64,000 nucleotides of DNA. Origin: Pinus tabuliformis. Taxonomy: Eukaryota; Streptophyta; Pinopsida; Pinales; Pinaceae. This document shows positions 9,405-19,668 of the stretch, piece by piece (the first letter of the stretch is position 1; every line of letters starts with the position of its first letter). The stretch covers positions 1,282,768,277 to 1,282,832,276 of the forward strand of contig CM062818.1 of NCBI GenBank assembly GCA_031772625.1. Reading direction: 5' to 3'. The notes beneath the pieces were generated by a model. That model searched no databases and was not told the origin of the DNA. It worked only from the letters and a program-made list of their open reading frames with translations. The position numbers were made by a program, and so were the translations under genes.

Positions 9405-10706
9405 TTACATTTTAAAATGCAACAAATGATCTACAAAAGTACGACCATGAAACACTAGCATATCTAGGAACCATTTTTCACTTACCAAGGTGAACGGGTC
9501 ATCACCCTGTGATGGTTTTGCAACAATTGTTTCATTTGGTTCATGCATCGACACTTTGTCTTTAAGGTGTTGCTCTTGATGGAGCCTCCGACAAGTGGCT
9601 CTTTGATGGCCACTTCTGTCGCAATGACTGCAATAGGTTTTCTTCCTCCAGATCTGTTTAACATGTTTCTTTACCTGTTGTTGAGAGGGTCTTTCACGCC
9701 TCATCCTTTTGTGTGCTGCCATTCTTTTCCAACACTTAGAAAATGTATGGTTATGTAATCCACAAAAGGTACATGTTTTTCGATGCCATGTTTTACGTTC
9801 ATCATTAACAACATGATTATAATCGAAATGAGCATTCGAATGTTGAGAGTGGTTATACCTTCCCTTGCTGTCTCTGGTATCATTATGGCGATGAGATCTC
9901 GCCTCAGCTCTTTCCCTACAATGAAAACTGCTATGGGATGATGGGGATGTGTTCCCATCATTCTCTTTCCTCGAAGATTTCGATGATGTCTCAAATGAAC
10001 CTGACACCTTCGAGCATTCTCCCTTGGTGTATCTCAAGCCTACAAATTGAGGTCTCTGCACAACCTCCAATGGTTGAGTTATGTATTGGTTATTAATACC
10101 AAGTTTTTCTTCCTTCTTGTGCCTTGTCCTGGTAAGGAGCCTCATGTTTGTCCCTGTAATTGGGATCTCCAAATCTCCAACAGAAATCATACTATGCGAC
10201 GACGAAACTGAAAGGAAATCAACATCTTTTACCTCCTCTACTTTGATGGGGTTGACAATGTCTTGGCCATTGAAGCCCAAGCCTTTTCCTTCATACCCCA
10301 TTTTCTTCAACAGTTTGGAGCCAATTCCTGTGGTGTGATTTTCAAAAATAGCGAAATCATCATCAGGAGATATACGTGAAGATGGAGAACTACTTTTTAC
10401 CTCACGTGGGTCACGCTGCAGCTTTTCCAAGGCCTCGTCCTTTGCTTGCAGATGTCGTAGCAGACTATGTTTCTCCACTTTCTCTTCATGTAGACGCATC
10501 TTCAATTCAACGTTATCTGTTTGAAGACTTTGGTTGTTGTGCTTCAGTTCTTCCAGGGCCTCTTTTGTGGCTTGCAACTGAAGCTGCAATCGCAAATTTT
10601 CCTCTGTCTCTTTCTGTAGAGTTTCATACATTATCTCTACCCTTTTGGAAATTTTGAGCATGGTCTCGTATATTGCTTTTTCATCCTCTGTCACTGCACA
10701 TTCCAT
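9405..10706 (-). CDS. Gag-like protein with coiled coil, G-patch and two CCHC zinc knuckles
   Basis: This intact frame of 433 codons is the only gene of the inner LTR element. Residues about 20-100 form a leucine-rich coiled coil (e.g. [18 protein letters not shown]). Residues 125-158 are a G-patch, with [18 protein letters not shown] and a downstream NPI. A CCHC zinc knuckle follows at C312-C315-H320-C325 and a second at C359-C362-H367-C372, both with exact CX2CX4HX4C spacing. The region between is Ser/His/Arg-rich and basic. A coiled coil for assembly followed by zinc knuckles for RNA binding suggests a Gag-type function, whereas G-patch modules normally bind RNA or stimulate DEAH helicases. 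The ATG has A at -3 and G at +4 and lies only 34 bases after the primer site. No retrotransposon gag, protease or polymerase motif is visible. A captured host G-patch gene is the main alternative origin. Confidence 0.85.
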   Translation of the reverse strand: MECAVTEDEKAIYETMLKISKRVEIMYETLQKETEENLRLQLQLQATKEALEELKHNNQSLQTDNVELKMRLHEEKVEKHSLLRHLQAKDEALEKLQRDPREVKSSSPSSRISPDDDFAIFENHTTGIGSKLLKKMGYEGKGLGFNGQDIVNPIKVEEVKDVDFLSVSSSHSMISVGDLEIPITGTNMRLLTRTRHKKEEKLGINNQYITQPLEVVQRPQFVGLRYTKGECSKVSGSFETSSKSSRKENDGNTSPSSHSSFHCRERAEARSHRHNDTRDSKGRYNHSQHSNAHFDYNHVVNDERKTWHRKTCTFCGLHNHTFSKCWKRMAAHKRMRRERPSQQQVKKHVKQIWRKKTYCSHCDRSGHQRATCRRLHQEQHLKDKVSMHEPNETIVAKPSQGDDPFTLVSEKWFLDMLVFHGRTFVDHLLHFKM

Positions 10707-10740
10707 TGTTCACACTGCAATTCACATCAACGCAAAGATT

Positions 10741-10752
10741 GCTCTGATACCA
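10741..10752 (-). promoter_or_regulatory. Primer binding site, initiator-Met tRNA
   Basis: The - strand reads TGGTATCAGAGC, two bases after the CA end of the 5' LTR. This is the standard plant primer site complementary to the 3' end of initiator methionine tRNA. Confidence 0.92.
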
Positions 10753-10754
10753 CT

Positions 10755-12837
10755 TGATCCAGGTCCGGGTGTGACGAAGGACCCTTCCAAGACCTTTTAC
10801 TTTCGTGATGTGTTAAATTGCATTTTTTAAAAGAAACATAAATGAATACATGTGCATGATGTAAAGAAGAGGAACATGACAATCATCAGCAACATAAAAA
10901 CATAAGCCATTGATAATGGAGTTCGTCCAGGAGGGACTACATCTCCGAGCCCCGGTGTTAAGATGGTGTAGGCCGCTGCATTAAGTGATGTCAATAGTGA
11001 TGATGTACACAAGAGGTGATGTTGCTATCATAAAAGGAAAATTCCCTCACGCAGGAGTGGCTCCAAGATATGTTCCACTACAGGAACTCTCAGTCAAAAG
11101 GACTCCTATCAGTATGACACAAACTCATGCATGATGAGCATCCCACCAACATGACATAAAAGCGATCTCAGTGCAAACATACATGTCGACAACATGAGTA
11201 TCCCATCAACATAATGACAAAGGGATCTCAAACAAAACATGATGAATCATGACAACAAGTACATCACACAGATGATTCTGTATCACATCAAGCAGGAATC
11301 ATGAAGCAAGTATGAAAACAAGATCCCACATCAAACATCAAACACAGATCTGTGCAGCACAATGCATAGCAAAAGAAGTACATGAACACATTGCATATAC
11401 CTCACATCCAAGGGCCATCTGAAGAAGCGGATGTCAAACAGGTGAAGCTGTTCGTGCCATCAATCTCACGGCATCAATCGCACGGAAATGATTGCTCGCA
11501 CATGAATGTTGACACCTGCATTCCACTTAGAAAAGTGGCTGAAAAATAGAATGAGCAAATGAGAAATCTAAATGCACCATCAGATTTGTGGCATCGAATA
11601 GTGAAAAATTGACTGTCCAATTTTTGAATTATGAGAAAGTGAGAATCTGGCTAAAGGAATCTTTTAGATTCCTCAAAGATTCCCTCCTTCGGGTCCTTTG
11701 AAAATCTGTTGCTCAAATCAAAATTCCAATTGCGCCATCAGGCTCCTTGTGGAATTATGAGAAAAATGAGTGTGAAGTTGGCTGTATTCTGACTGTAGCA
11801 AATTTTAGCGTCCAAGGAATCTGAAAGATTTCGTCAAGAATCCCTCCATTGGGAATCTGCAAATCTGTTGCTCAAAAGGCAAATCTGACCTTGCCATGGC
11901 GTTCCCGACGAAAATCTATGAAAATTGACTGTAAACTTGGTTACATTCCGATAAAAAGAATTTTTACCTCCCTGGAGAATCTTTGGGCATCAAGGAATAT
12001 TTTGCCTCGAAATGCGTGTCAAGGTTCTGCCTCCTCTGCCTTGAAATCCATGCCCGCTCATGGTTCCTCCATCTGCTTCCTGTGCACTGAGAAAACTGGG
12101 TTCATATAAATTTGTTGGGTAGACTTATCAATAAGTCAGTTTGGCACAATGGTAAAGTTGGCATTTGGTTGAGGAGGGGTCGGGGGATCAATTCCTGCCC
12201 CTCCCTATTTTTATTACATAATTGTTTCAACCACAAATCCCATAGTTTAAACTTGGCGTGTTCATCGTTTTGTTGGCGTGTTGTGTTTTGGGTGCGCGCA
12301 TTAAATGGGTTGACCATTGTTTGGTTTGTCGTATTACATGATTGGTTGGGCCGCCCGTGGTGTGGGCCAGCCACGTGGCCGGGCGGGTTCGATTCCCGCT
12401 GGCCCAAATATATGGTAACACATATATATAGAATGGTTGTTGTGAGGGTGGCGGGGTTGGTGGCCCGCCACCCAAAATATTTATATATATTTTTAAAATG
12501 GGCCTTTTTAAAATATTCAGATTTTAGGTTGTAGGAGACAAATTAACTGGCCCACAAATTCGTCCAGAATCTGGTCCAGGTTCCCCAGAATCTGGTGGCC
12601 AGGTTCTGTCCAAATTGTGGCCTCCATAAGCCAGCGTAGTCAGCAAAAAGTCAACCGAACTTTGACTGCTTCTAACTCTCACATACGGACTTGGTTTGAC
12701 GAACCGTTCGCACTGCCGCGATCAGGACAACAAGATCTACGCTCTGGTCCTAGTTCAAAAACATTTTGATTACTTTGATTTTCGAGCTTCCATCAGCCCT
12801 CTTTGTCTTGTGTGTGTCTCTAGAGCCACCTAGATCA
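10755..12837 (-). repeat. 5' LTR of the G-patch element
   Basis: It is the partner of 6822-8891 and lies upstream of the G-patch ORF in transcript orientation. It keeps the same internal landmarks, including the tRNA-like pair near 12133-12408. A TATA-like TTTATATGA occurs on the - strand near 12105, where the other copy has TATATAAA. Confidence 0.9.
12133..12410 (+). other. tRNA-like (SINE-like) sequences, second LTR copy
   Basis: This is the counterpart of 8185-8447. The second unit is better preserved here: GCGGG-TTCGATT-CCCGC makes a perfect five-pair T-arm with a seven-base loop, flanked by GGCC pairs that could form an acceptor-like stem. The anticodon half is not recognisable, so a functional tRNA is unlikely. 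Confidence 0.35.
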
Positions 12838-14777
12838 GAAACTGACATCATCAGTGACGTGCAAGTATGGAGGATGTGTGGCATTCAAATTTAGCATTTT
12901 CAGGGGTCCTATAGGGGCATTTCTAGGTGACACGTGTCACCACTCACAGGGTGACACATGGTAGTGATGACGTCACCCCCCAGATCGGCAATCGGCGATC
13001 GCACACAACAAAGTTCATTCTTCTGCCAAAGTTCCTTCCCAGCCCGCGGTTGCGATATGCGGGAACTCACCGGACGCAATATTTTATACACTGAGGTTAT
13101 AGAGATGTCGGGTCCATCCCTTTAAAATGTATCACGCTCATTCAACACTCTATCCCATAGATCGATGACCGCAAGTGTTAAGGGGAAAAGGATAAAGGTA
13201 AAGTGTTATCAAGCGTCAGGATCCGGGATTCCAAGCAACAAAGGAAAAAGGCCCCTGGGACAAAAGCCTGAAGGCCTTAGTGCCCGAGGGATAAGCCCTT
13301 GTTCATATGATAAGAAAAATAGAAAGGGGTTAAACCAAAGGGGGCTGAGGGGGATCATAGCTCGCGGATTTGTAATATTTCAAAGGAAAAATCCCTGGTT
13401 ACAGTGAGGCCCCAATAATACAATACAGGGCATTGAAGGCGTATGGGTCGGCAGCTGGGCCATTGAAGGAAGCATGGCGCAATGATGAAGCCAGTATGGG
13501 GGGCTCCATAATGACTTAATGGTTCAACACAGGACTCCACTTCGGCACACAACAAAAGGATTATCGAGACAGACATTTACAGTCGACCCACTCGTACTCT
13601 AGAGAATGAGTCATTCACGCAGTAAAGGAATAAACGACAGGGAACTAGTTGAGCAGCCAGAGGGACGCACGATGATAGAGACTTGGCCTGACCAGAGGCT
13701 TTCACAAGAACGACATAAGGACCTTTTCCTCCATCATCCTCTAGTTTTCCTTCTATTTCTGCAATTTCCATTTATTTCCTAGAAGGGATCGAATCCCAAT
13801 TATAATATTTTTAGGCAATAGCGCCTTACATAGGCCGAGACAACTAGTCTAGCAGGACAACCGGAGCTTGGCTAAGACATTTTGTAATTATAATTCCAAC
13901 TCCCCCTCTTATTATAAAAAGGGGGGAGTAACACTTACACCAGGTTTTGGGGGAGTTTTTGGCTGGTTCAGGAATTTCTCACCCGATGGGTCTGAACTCT
14001 GTGATACCAATTTGGCTCATAAATCTGTAAGAGAATGACTTGTATTTCAGACTGTATTACTTTACATAGGTAGATCTTTCAGATCAAGCAAATAAATGGT
14101 GGTGATTCCCCCTTCTAAGTATTACAGTATGTTATCCTCATGTTTAATTCCATTATGTTCATATTCTTCTCTGCATTCATGATATAATAGCTGCTAGAAA
14201 TGATTTCATGCTTCCTTGCAGATCCATGTGTGTTGATTTATTAATGCATATGCCTGAATGAAGGGCTAAAATTATATCTTTAAACTATTCTATATGTATC
14301 ATAGCACCCGTCCTCTCTTCAGTCCATTACCTTTGCTTGTAGCTCAAACAAGTGTAGTATTTCTCATTGCTTGTAGATCTATGTGTTCATTATAGAATTC
14401 TGGATGTTTTGTGCTCTATATGATGAGTTATGTTTTCTCCTAATCCTCTCTCATTTACTCAACAAAGCCTATTAAGTTGTAATCCCCTTTGAAGTAATCG
14501 GCCTTCGTTGTTCTATGTGATACTTATGGGAACTGTGTGTGAGGAAGTACCTGAAATACATAACTCATACCTTTGGAGGAATGAACCAAGCCCCCTTATT
14601 ATCTTTCATTACATGACAATTGGAGTGTTGTAAACCCCTCATATATAACCTTTCATGCACTCCTCTATTTAATACGTCGTAGGCACTGGTCTATAATCAA
14701 CCTAGAGGTTGTCTCTAGGAGGCTTTCTATCTCCCCTGCAACGCTTGTGCCACAAGGTGCTAGATTTAGCTACAACA
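12838..14777 (+). repeat. Left (5') LTR of outer element, second part
   Basis: It resumes the match to the right LTR (about 17248-19203), beginning at the CTGACATCATCAGTGAC stretch and ending at CTACAACA. The true LTR may run on to 14889, where CTCTCA precedes a primer-site-like sequence. Confidence 0.8.
13913..13920 (+). promoter_or_regulatory. TATA box of outer element LTR
   Basis: TATAAAAA is followed by GGGGGGAGTAAC. The same box is at 18337-18344 in the right LTR. It lies about 860 bases before the end of the matched LTR, so U5 would be long. Its + orientation agrees with the gag frame. Confidence 0.6.
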
Positions 14778-14892
14778 TCTTTCCAACGTCATTGTCGCGG
14801 AACAGATTAGAATATTTTTCCCTAGGTACGATAAAATTTTACATTCCCTTTGTAGGTGAGAAGGGGAAGTGTGGGTTGAAGATCTCTCACCT

Positions 14893-14942
14893 TGGCAACT
14901 CCACTGTTTCATTATATGGTAAACATCTTGGTGACTCCACTG
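14893..14942 (+). promoter_or_regulatory. Duplicated tRNA-Arg-type primer-site-like sequences
   Basis: TGGCAACTCCACTG at 14893 and TGGTGACTCCACTG at 14929 are 36 bases apart. They resemble the tRNA-Arg-type primer site of Tat/Ogre elements, present elsewhere in this window as TGGCGACTCCGCTGGGGAC (63346). The first copy comes three bases after a CTCTCA sequence that could be the real LTR end. No TGG sits next to the alignable LTR end at 14777. The 3' part of the primer site (GGGGAC) is not conserved in either copy. Confidence 0.45.
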
Positions 14943-15062
14943 TCCATTTCTCTAGTTGATCATCCTAGCTTTCGAGCAACCCAATACTTACTCTGATGCT
15001 ACAACAACCAAAACTTTCCCTACTTTTGAAACTGAAATCACTCATATAGGGAGGTTTCCGAG

Positions 15063-16322
15063 ATGGCCCTTCTTGCATTCTTGGCCAACCAATTTGCCCC
15101 ACTGGATTTCTCTTTTATTGCTAGTTATCCCAATCATGTCCCTGCATTTCATGTGTGGAATGCCTATTTGCCTAGATTCAATGGGAACAAAGAGAGAAGG
15201 CCTGACCAACACCTCAAATATTTTTATGAATGCTTGGAGCAACAAGGTATTTATCTTGAAGATGTACAAATGAAGTTGTTCAAGTTGTCTTTAGAAGAGG
15301 ATGCTAGAGTTTGGTTTAAAATGATACCTCGTGGCAACATATCTTCCTTGAAATGTTTTCATACAACATTCTATCAATATTTCAAAAGATTTTACCCACC
15401 GAATGCTCTATTTGAAGATTGTTGCACGCATTTTAACGATGAAGACATTCCCGAGGTCGAAGACCCTACTAAAGATGTTTGTGGAGCTCCGCTCCATGAA
15501 AACATCCACTTGCATCAAGAAGCATCACCAAATGAGCGAGAAAGAAAAGAAGGAAATATCATCGAGCTGCCAACAAGCCCTTAGGGGTATGATTCGACTA
15601 AATTTGATGTTCCTCCTTCCTATGATGAACATGACTCTGGTGAAGAGTCAAGTGTTGCAGAGCCACAACCCCAGTCATGGGAAGTTGCACAAGGAGAGGA
15701 GGCCTACCAGGAGGTTAATAAAGAGGCTCCAGTTTACAATGCACACCCTTCACATGGAGAGCAAGATCAAAAACCTCCTCCCATTTATGATGCATACTAT
15801 TCAGAGGAGGATGAGATGGTTGCAGAGGTCCAGAAGGATCTGTTTACCAGCAAGTGGGGAGAAAGCTCCCAACAACAAGTTTTTCAAGGAGAACCCAAAG
15901 TTGAAAGACCACGCAGAGTTTGTTACTGTCTGTCACAAAAAGATTACTGCCAGGAATTCTCAGCAGACCCTCCAGTTTATGACTCTTACAGTTTAGAAGC
16001 TGAAGATTCCATTGCAGATTTCCAAGAGGGTTGGCCCTTTGAAGAATGGGGAGTAAAAGATCAGCAACAAGCTTTTCTTGAAAGACCTAAGGTTGAGGAG
16101 CTGGTAAGTAATTGTGGCTGCCCTGACCAAGAGGATATTGGTCAGTAGATTGCTCATGAAAAAGAGGCAGCTGCAAACTTTCCTTGTCCATTCCATGACC
16201 CTGTGGCTGAGTACATGGGCATATTCTTAAGCCAACATCAAAGGTTATGTCTAGAGCATGCATCAAGCTTTTCATTTGCAGATTTTTCATGGTGCTTTCT
16301 TGTTTTAATTTTTATTTTTTAG
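15063..16322 (+). pseudogene. gag: Tat-like Gag with acidic PxYD repeats, two in-frame TAG stops
   Basis: The protein would build the particle that packages the element RNA. One frame runs from the ATG at 15063 to 16322, broken only by TAG at 15582 and 16146. The first 174 codons are a Ty3/gypsy gag core. They contain FHVWNAYLPRF, a QMKLFKLSLEEDARVW stretch and then KRFYPPNALFEDCC, a pattern I associate with the Tat/Ogre group. The downstream part is acidic and repeats PP/AP-x-Y-D/N: PPSYD at 15612, APVYN at 15726, PPIYD at 15777 and PPVYD at 15969. An internal duplication (QQQxF...PKVE...CxC) follows. After the second stop the frame continues with a hydrophobic stretch near 16290. An in-frame stop ten codons upstream supports the ATG. 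No zinc knuckle or protease motif is seen. Confidence 0.7.
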
Positions 16323-16632
16323 CAGCATGAAGGCATAAGGTCCAGTACTCAAATGTTGGCCTGGCTCCATTGGAGGGTTGAACTCACTTAGGTGAATTGA
16401 GCCCTATGCATAAGTAGGAATGTACATAAATAAGCTCACTAGCTGAGCATTTAATTTGTAGTTGTTAGAATTTTCATTTCTGCATTTCAGTTTGAGGTGG
16501 AAGTGACACCCAATTTTCAGGGATATTTTATGTAAGTTCATATATTTCTGACTCCATTCCCAATGGTAAAGGATACTGGTCTACTCGTTCTCAGCACCTT
16601 TATAGCAAGGCATTGTCCCTAGTTGGAGCCAA
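16323..16632 (+). other. 3' internal non-coding part of outer element
   Basis: No gene is seen between the last stop of the gag frame and the right LTR. A polypurine tract next to the LTR is not evident. On the - strand the bases adjoining the LTR read TTGGCTCCAACTAGGGAC, which superficially resembles a primer site but has the wrong orientation for the gag frame. Confidence 0.5.
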
Positions 16633-16904
16633 TGTTGTCACTCACTACTTCATAAGGTTATCAGTTGCCCAAAGTATAAAAAAGCAGTGAATTTTGAAGT
16701 CATTTACCAAGCCATAGAAGCTCTTAATGTCGAATCAAACCCTGTCCACTGCATAGTGCTTATGATAAGCTTTCCAACGATATATAGAAGTCCAAAAATG
16801 GACTTCTAGATCAAAAGTTAGAGCAGTTTGAAGATGGGGGTTTTGTTGCCTTGAAATGAAAGAGGAGCACATTGGAGGGCCCCGGGCATAGAAAATCCCA
16901 CATT

Positions 16905-17062
16905 CCCGCGATATTGCAGTCCCACAGTCCCGCAATCCCACGTCTCGAGGTATCGCGATCCTGCAGTCCTGTAGTCCCGCGATCCCACAGTCTTGTAGTC
17001 TCACAGTCCCGCAGTCTTGCAGTCTCGTAGTCCTGTAGTCCCACGATGCCACAATCTTGCGA
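16905..17062. repeat. Minisatellite, right LTR copy
   Basis: The same 9-10 bp unit family as at 6453-6632 is present, but the number and order of variants differ. The array has evidently rearranged since the two LTRs were copied from one template. Confidence 0.8.
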
Positions 17063-18336
17063 TGGGCCATCCTTAAGGAATTGTAGGGGGTGAAACACAT
17101 CAATAGCGCAAATCGCCGATAATTCAAGCCCTCAACGTTAAATCATCGGGAAAATCTAAAATCATTTAACAAAGGAAACACATGCAAAAATAGGAACGGG
17201 CGGCCCCCTTTCTCTCTCCTCCATATGGTAGTACGGTGATGACATGGCAACTGATGTCATCAGTGACATGGAAGTACGGAGGATGCGTGGTATTCAAATT
17301 CAACGTTTTTAGGGGTCCTATAGGGGCATTTCCAGGTGACACGTGTCACCACTCATAGGGTGACACGTGGCAGTGATGACTTCACCCCCTCAGATTGACA
17401 ATCGACGATCGCACACAACAAAGTTCATTCTTCGGTCAAAGTTCCTTCCCGGTCCACGATTGCGATATGCGGGAACTCCTCGAACGCGATATTTTATACA
17501 CTCAGGTTATAAATATGTCGGGTTCGTCCCTTTCAAAAGCCTCACGCTCATTCAACACTCTATCCTGCAGATAGGCAACCACAAGTGTCAAGGGGAAAAG
17601 GCTAAAGGTAAAGTGTTATCAAGCATTGGGATGCGGGATTCCAAGTAACAAAGGAAAAAGGCCCCCGAGACAGGAGCCTGAAGGCCTTAGCGCCTGAGGG
17701 CTAAGCCCCTGGTCATAGCCCTTAGCCATATGATAAGAAAAGCAGAAAGGGGCTAAACCAAAGGGGGTTGAGGGGGATCATAGCCCGTGGATTCGTAATA
17801 TTTCAAGAGAAAAGCCCTGATTACAGCGAGGCCTCGATAGTACAATACAGGGATTGAAGGTGTATGGGTCGGTCGCTGGGGCATTGAAGGAAGCTTGGCG
17901 TAGTAGTGAAACCAGTATGGGGGGCTCTGTAATGACTTAATGGTTCAGCACAGGAATCCACTCCGATGCACAACAAAAGGACTGTCGAGACAAACATTTA
18001 CAGTTGACCCACTCCGTACTCCAGAGAATGAGTCATTCACGCTGTAAAGGCAGAAGCAACAGGGAACCAGTTGAGTAGCCAAAGGGACGCACGATGATAG
18101 AGACTTGGCCTGACCAGAGGCTTTCACAGGAATGGAAAAAGGACCTCTTCCTCCATCATCCTCCAATTTTCCTCATATTTCTGCAATTTCCATTTATTTC
18201 CAATAAGGGATTGAATCCCAATTGTAATCGTTTTGGGCAATAACGCCTTACATAGGCCGAGATATCTAGTCTAGTAGGAAAACTAGAGCTCTGGTTAAGA
18301 CATTTTTGTAACTATAATTCCAGCTCCCCCTCTTCT

Positions 18337-18344
18337 TATAAAAA
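18337..18344 (+). promoter_or_regulatory. TATA box, right LTR
   Basis: TATAAAAA is followed by GGGGGAAGCAAC. It is the counterpart of 13913-13920. Confidence 0.55.
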
Positions 18345-19329
18345 GGGGGAAGCAACACTTACACCAAGTTTTGGGGGGTTTTTTGGCTGGTTCCGGAATT
18401 TCTCACCTGATGGGTTTAAACTCTGTGATACCAATTTGGCTCATAAATCTATAAGAGAATGACTTGTATTTCAGACTGTATTACTTTACACAGGAAGATA
18501 TTTCAGACTAAGCAAAGAAATGGTGGTGATTCCCCCTTCTAAGTATTACAGTATGTTATCCTCATGTTTAATTCCATTATGTTCATATTCTTCTTTGCAT
18601 TCATGCTATAATAGTTGCTAGAAATGATTTCATGCTTCCTTGCAGATCCATGTGTGTTGATTTATTAATGCATATGCCTGAATGAAGGGCTGAAATTATA
18701 TCTTTAAACTGCTCTATATGAATCATAGCACCCATCCTCTCTTCAGTCCATTATCTCTGCTTGTAACTCAAACAAGTGTAGAATTTCCCATTGCTTGCAG
18801 CTCTATGTGTTCACTATAGAATTATGGACGTTTTGGGCTCTATACGATGAGATATGCTTTCTCATAATCCTCTCTCATTTAATCAACAAAGTCTATTAAG
18901 TTGTAATCCCCTTTGAAGTAATCAGCCTCCGTTGTTCTATGTGATACTTCTGGGAACTGTGTGTGTGAGGAAGTACCTGAAATACATAACTCATACCTTT
19001 GGAGGAATGAACCAAGCCCCCTTATTATCTTTCATTACGTGACAATTTGAGTGCTGCAAACCCCTCATATATAACCTTTCATGCACTCGTCTATTTAGGA
19101 TATCTTAGGCACTGGTCTACAATCAACCCAGAGGTTGTCTCTAGGAGGCTTTCTATCTCCCCTGCAACACTTGTGCCATAGGCTGCTAGGTTTAGCTACA
19201 ACAAGCTTATCATGTGGTTAGGTGGCCAACATACTTGGTTTCCTGGTGGGCAAGTTGAGGCCACTTGACCAATTTTATGTGGTTGTAACTTGCTTATATA
19301 TTAATGAAAATGGAAGGATCTACCAAGCT

Positions 19330-19330
<1 letters not shown>

Positions 19331-19377
<47 letters not shown>
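19331..19377. repeat. (AT)n microsatellite
   Basis: A near-perfect run of TA dinucleotides. Similar shorter runs occur at about 8512, 19890, 21182, 30803 and 37162. Confidence 0.95.
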
Positions 19378-19379
<2 letters not shown>

Positions 19380-19455
19380 ATATCAAAATAAATATATAAA
19401 AGAAATATGTGCAAATTAAAAAAGTATTTTAAATTTTAAATTTTGTTGTGATATT

Positions 19456-19567
19456 GCCCACAGGGCTTTGGATTGACGGTGAATGGGTGCACTATTAAGG
19501 CAACTCCTTGCGATAGGTCATTGGTTCAAATCCCCCGTGGGTGCTTACCTACCAAAAAAAAATAATA
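19456..19567 (+). mobile_element. Short tRNA-derived SINE with perfect target duplication
   Basis: A unit of about 112 bases is bounded by an exact 13-bp direct repeat, TTGTTGTGATATT, at 19443-19455 and 19568-19580. It contains the perfect polymerase III B box GGTTCAAATCC (19522-19532) and, some 55 bases upstream, a degenerate A-box region (GGTGAATGGGTGC). It ends in a run of A residues followed by TAATA. Internal pol III promoter, A-rich tail and long target duplication are the hallmarks of a SINE. It encodes no protein and would depend on LINE machinery. It is unusually short and looks like little more than a tRNA-related head. Confidence 0.75.
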
Positions 19568-19599
19568 TTGTTGTGATATTTTTTTTGGATATATTGTAA

Positions 19600-19668
19600 A
19601 TGGGCTTAATGGTTAGGAGCATGTGCTTCCTTGTAAAAGGGAGTATGCATGTCTTTGCTAGACCTTTT
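19600..19668 (+). other. tRNA-like relic
   Basis: GGGCTTAATGGTTAGGAGCATGTG resembles the D-arm half of a tRNA. It is followed by a CTTCC...GGGAG stem like an anticodon arm. The B box is decayed (ATGTCTTTGC). It may be a second, older SINE fragment next to the first. Confidence 0.25.

Larger units (their letters stand above)
6822..12837 (-). mobile_element. LTR retrotransposon encoding only a G-patch/zinc-knuckle protein
   Basis: Two direct repeats of 2070 bp (6822-8891) and 2083 bp (10755-12837) flank a 1.86-kb internal region. Each repeat starts TGATCCAGGT and ends ACCTGGATCA or a one-base variant, so the LTR termini form a 10-bp inverted repeat. On the - strand the right LTR is followed after two bases by TGGTATCAGAGC, the initiator-Met tRNA primer site. 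The left LTR is preceded by the purine-rich GGGGAGGAT. The flanks are AAAAC (6817-6821) and GAAAC (12838-12842), a 5-bp target duplication with one change. Between the LTRs only one frame is found, so the element is non-autonomous. It is inserted in the LTR of the outer element and is therefore younger. Confidence 0.92.
6187..19203 (+). mobile_element. Gag-only (non-autonomous) LTR retrotransposon, Tat-like, split by a nested element
   Basis: Two long direct repeats define the LTRs. The right copy is 16633-19203; the left copy is split into 6187-6821 and 12838-14777 by the insertion at 6822-12837. Both copies begin TGTTGTCAC and the alignable part ends CTACAACA. The internal region (about 1.85 kb) carries a gag-like frame and no protease, integrase, reverse transcriptase or RNase H, so the element must use enzymes from a relative. 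TATA boxes on the + strand inside both LTRs agree with the gag orientation. The bases outside the ends, GACTT on the left and AGCTT on the right, do not form a clean target duplication. The right LTR may therefore be truncated at its 3' end (see the primer-site entry). Confidence 0.8.
16633..19203 (+). repeat. Right (3') LTR of outer element
   Basis: This is the uninterrupted LTR copy of 2571 bp, from TGTTGTCAC to CTACAACA, with a TGTTG/CAACA terminal inverted repeat. It serves as the reference for what the left LTR looked like before the inner element landed. Confidence 0.85.

Noticed and set aside
12345..12410. Functional tRNA gene
   Set aside because: Only a T-arm and B box are sound; no anticodon arm or cloverleaf could be built.
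15403..15996. 197-codon + strand ORF
   Set aside because: It overlaps the gag frame in another phase and has the Lys/Met-rich look of a shadow; the gag frame alone shows family motifs.
16615..16632. - strand TTGGCTCCAACTAGGGAC beside the right LTR as a primer site
   Set aside because: It would reverse the element against its gag frame and TATA boxes, so it is probably a coincidence.
6182..19208. GACTT/AGCTT as target duplication of the outer element
   Set aside because: Only part of the five bases agree; the right LTR may be truncated.
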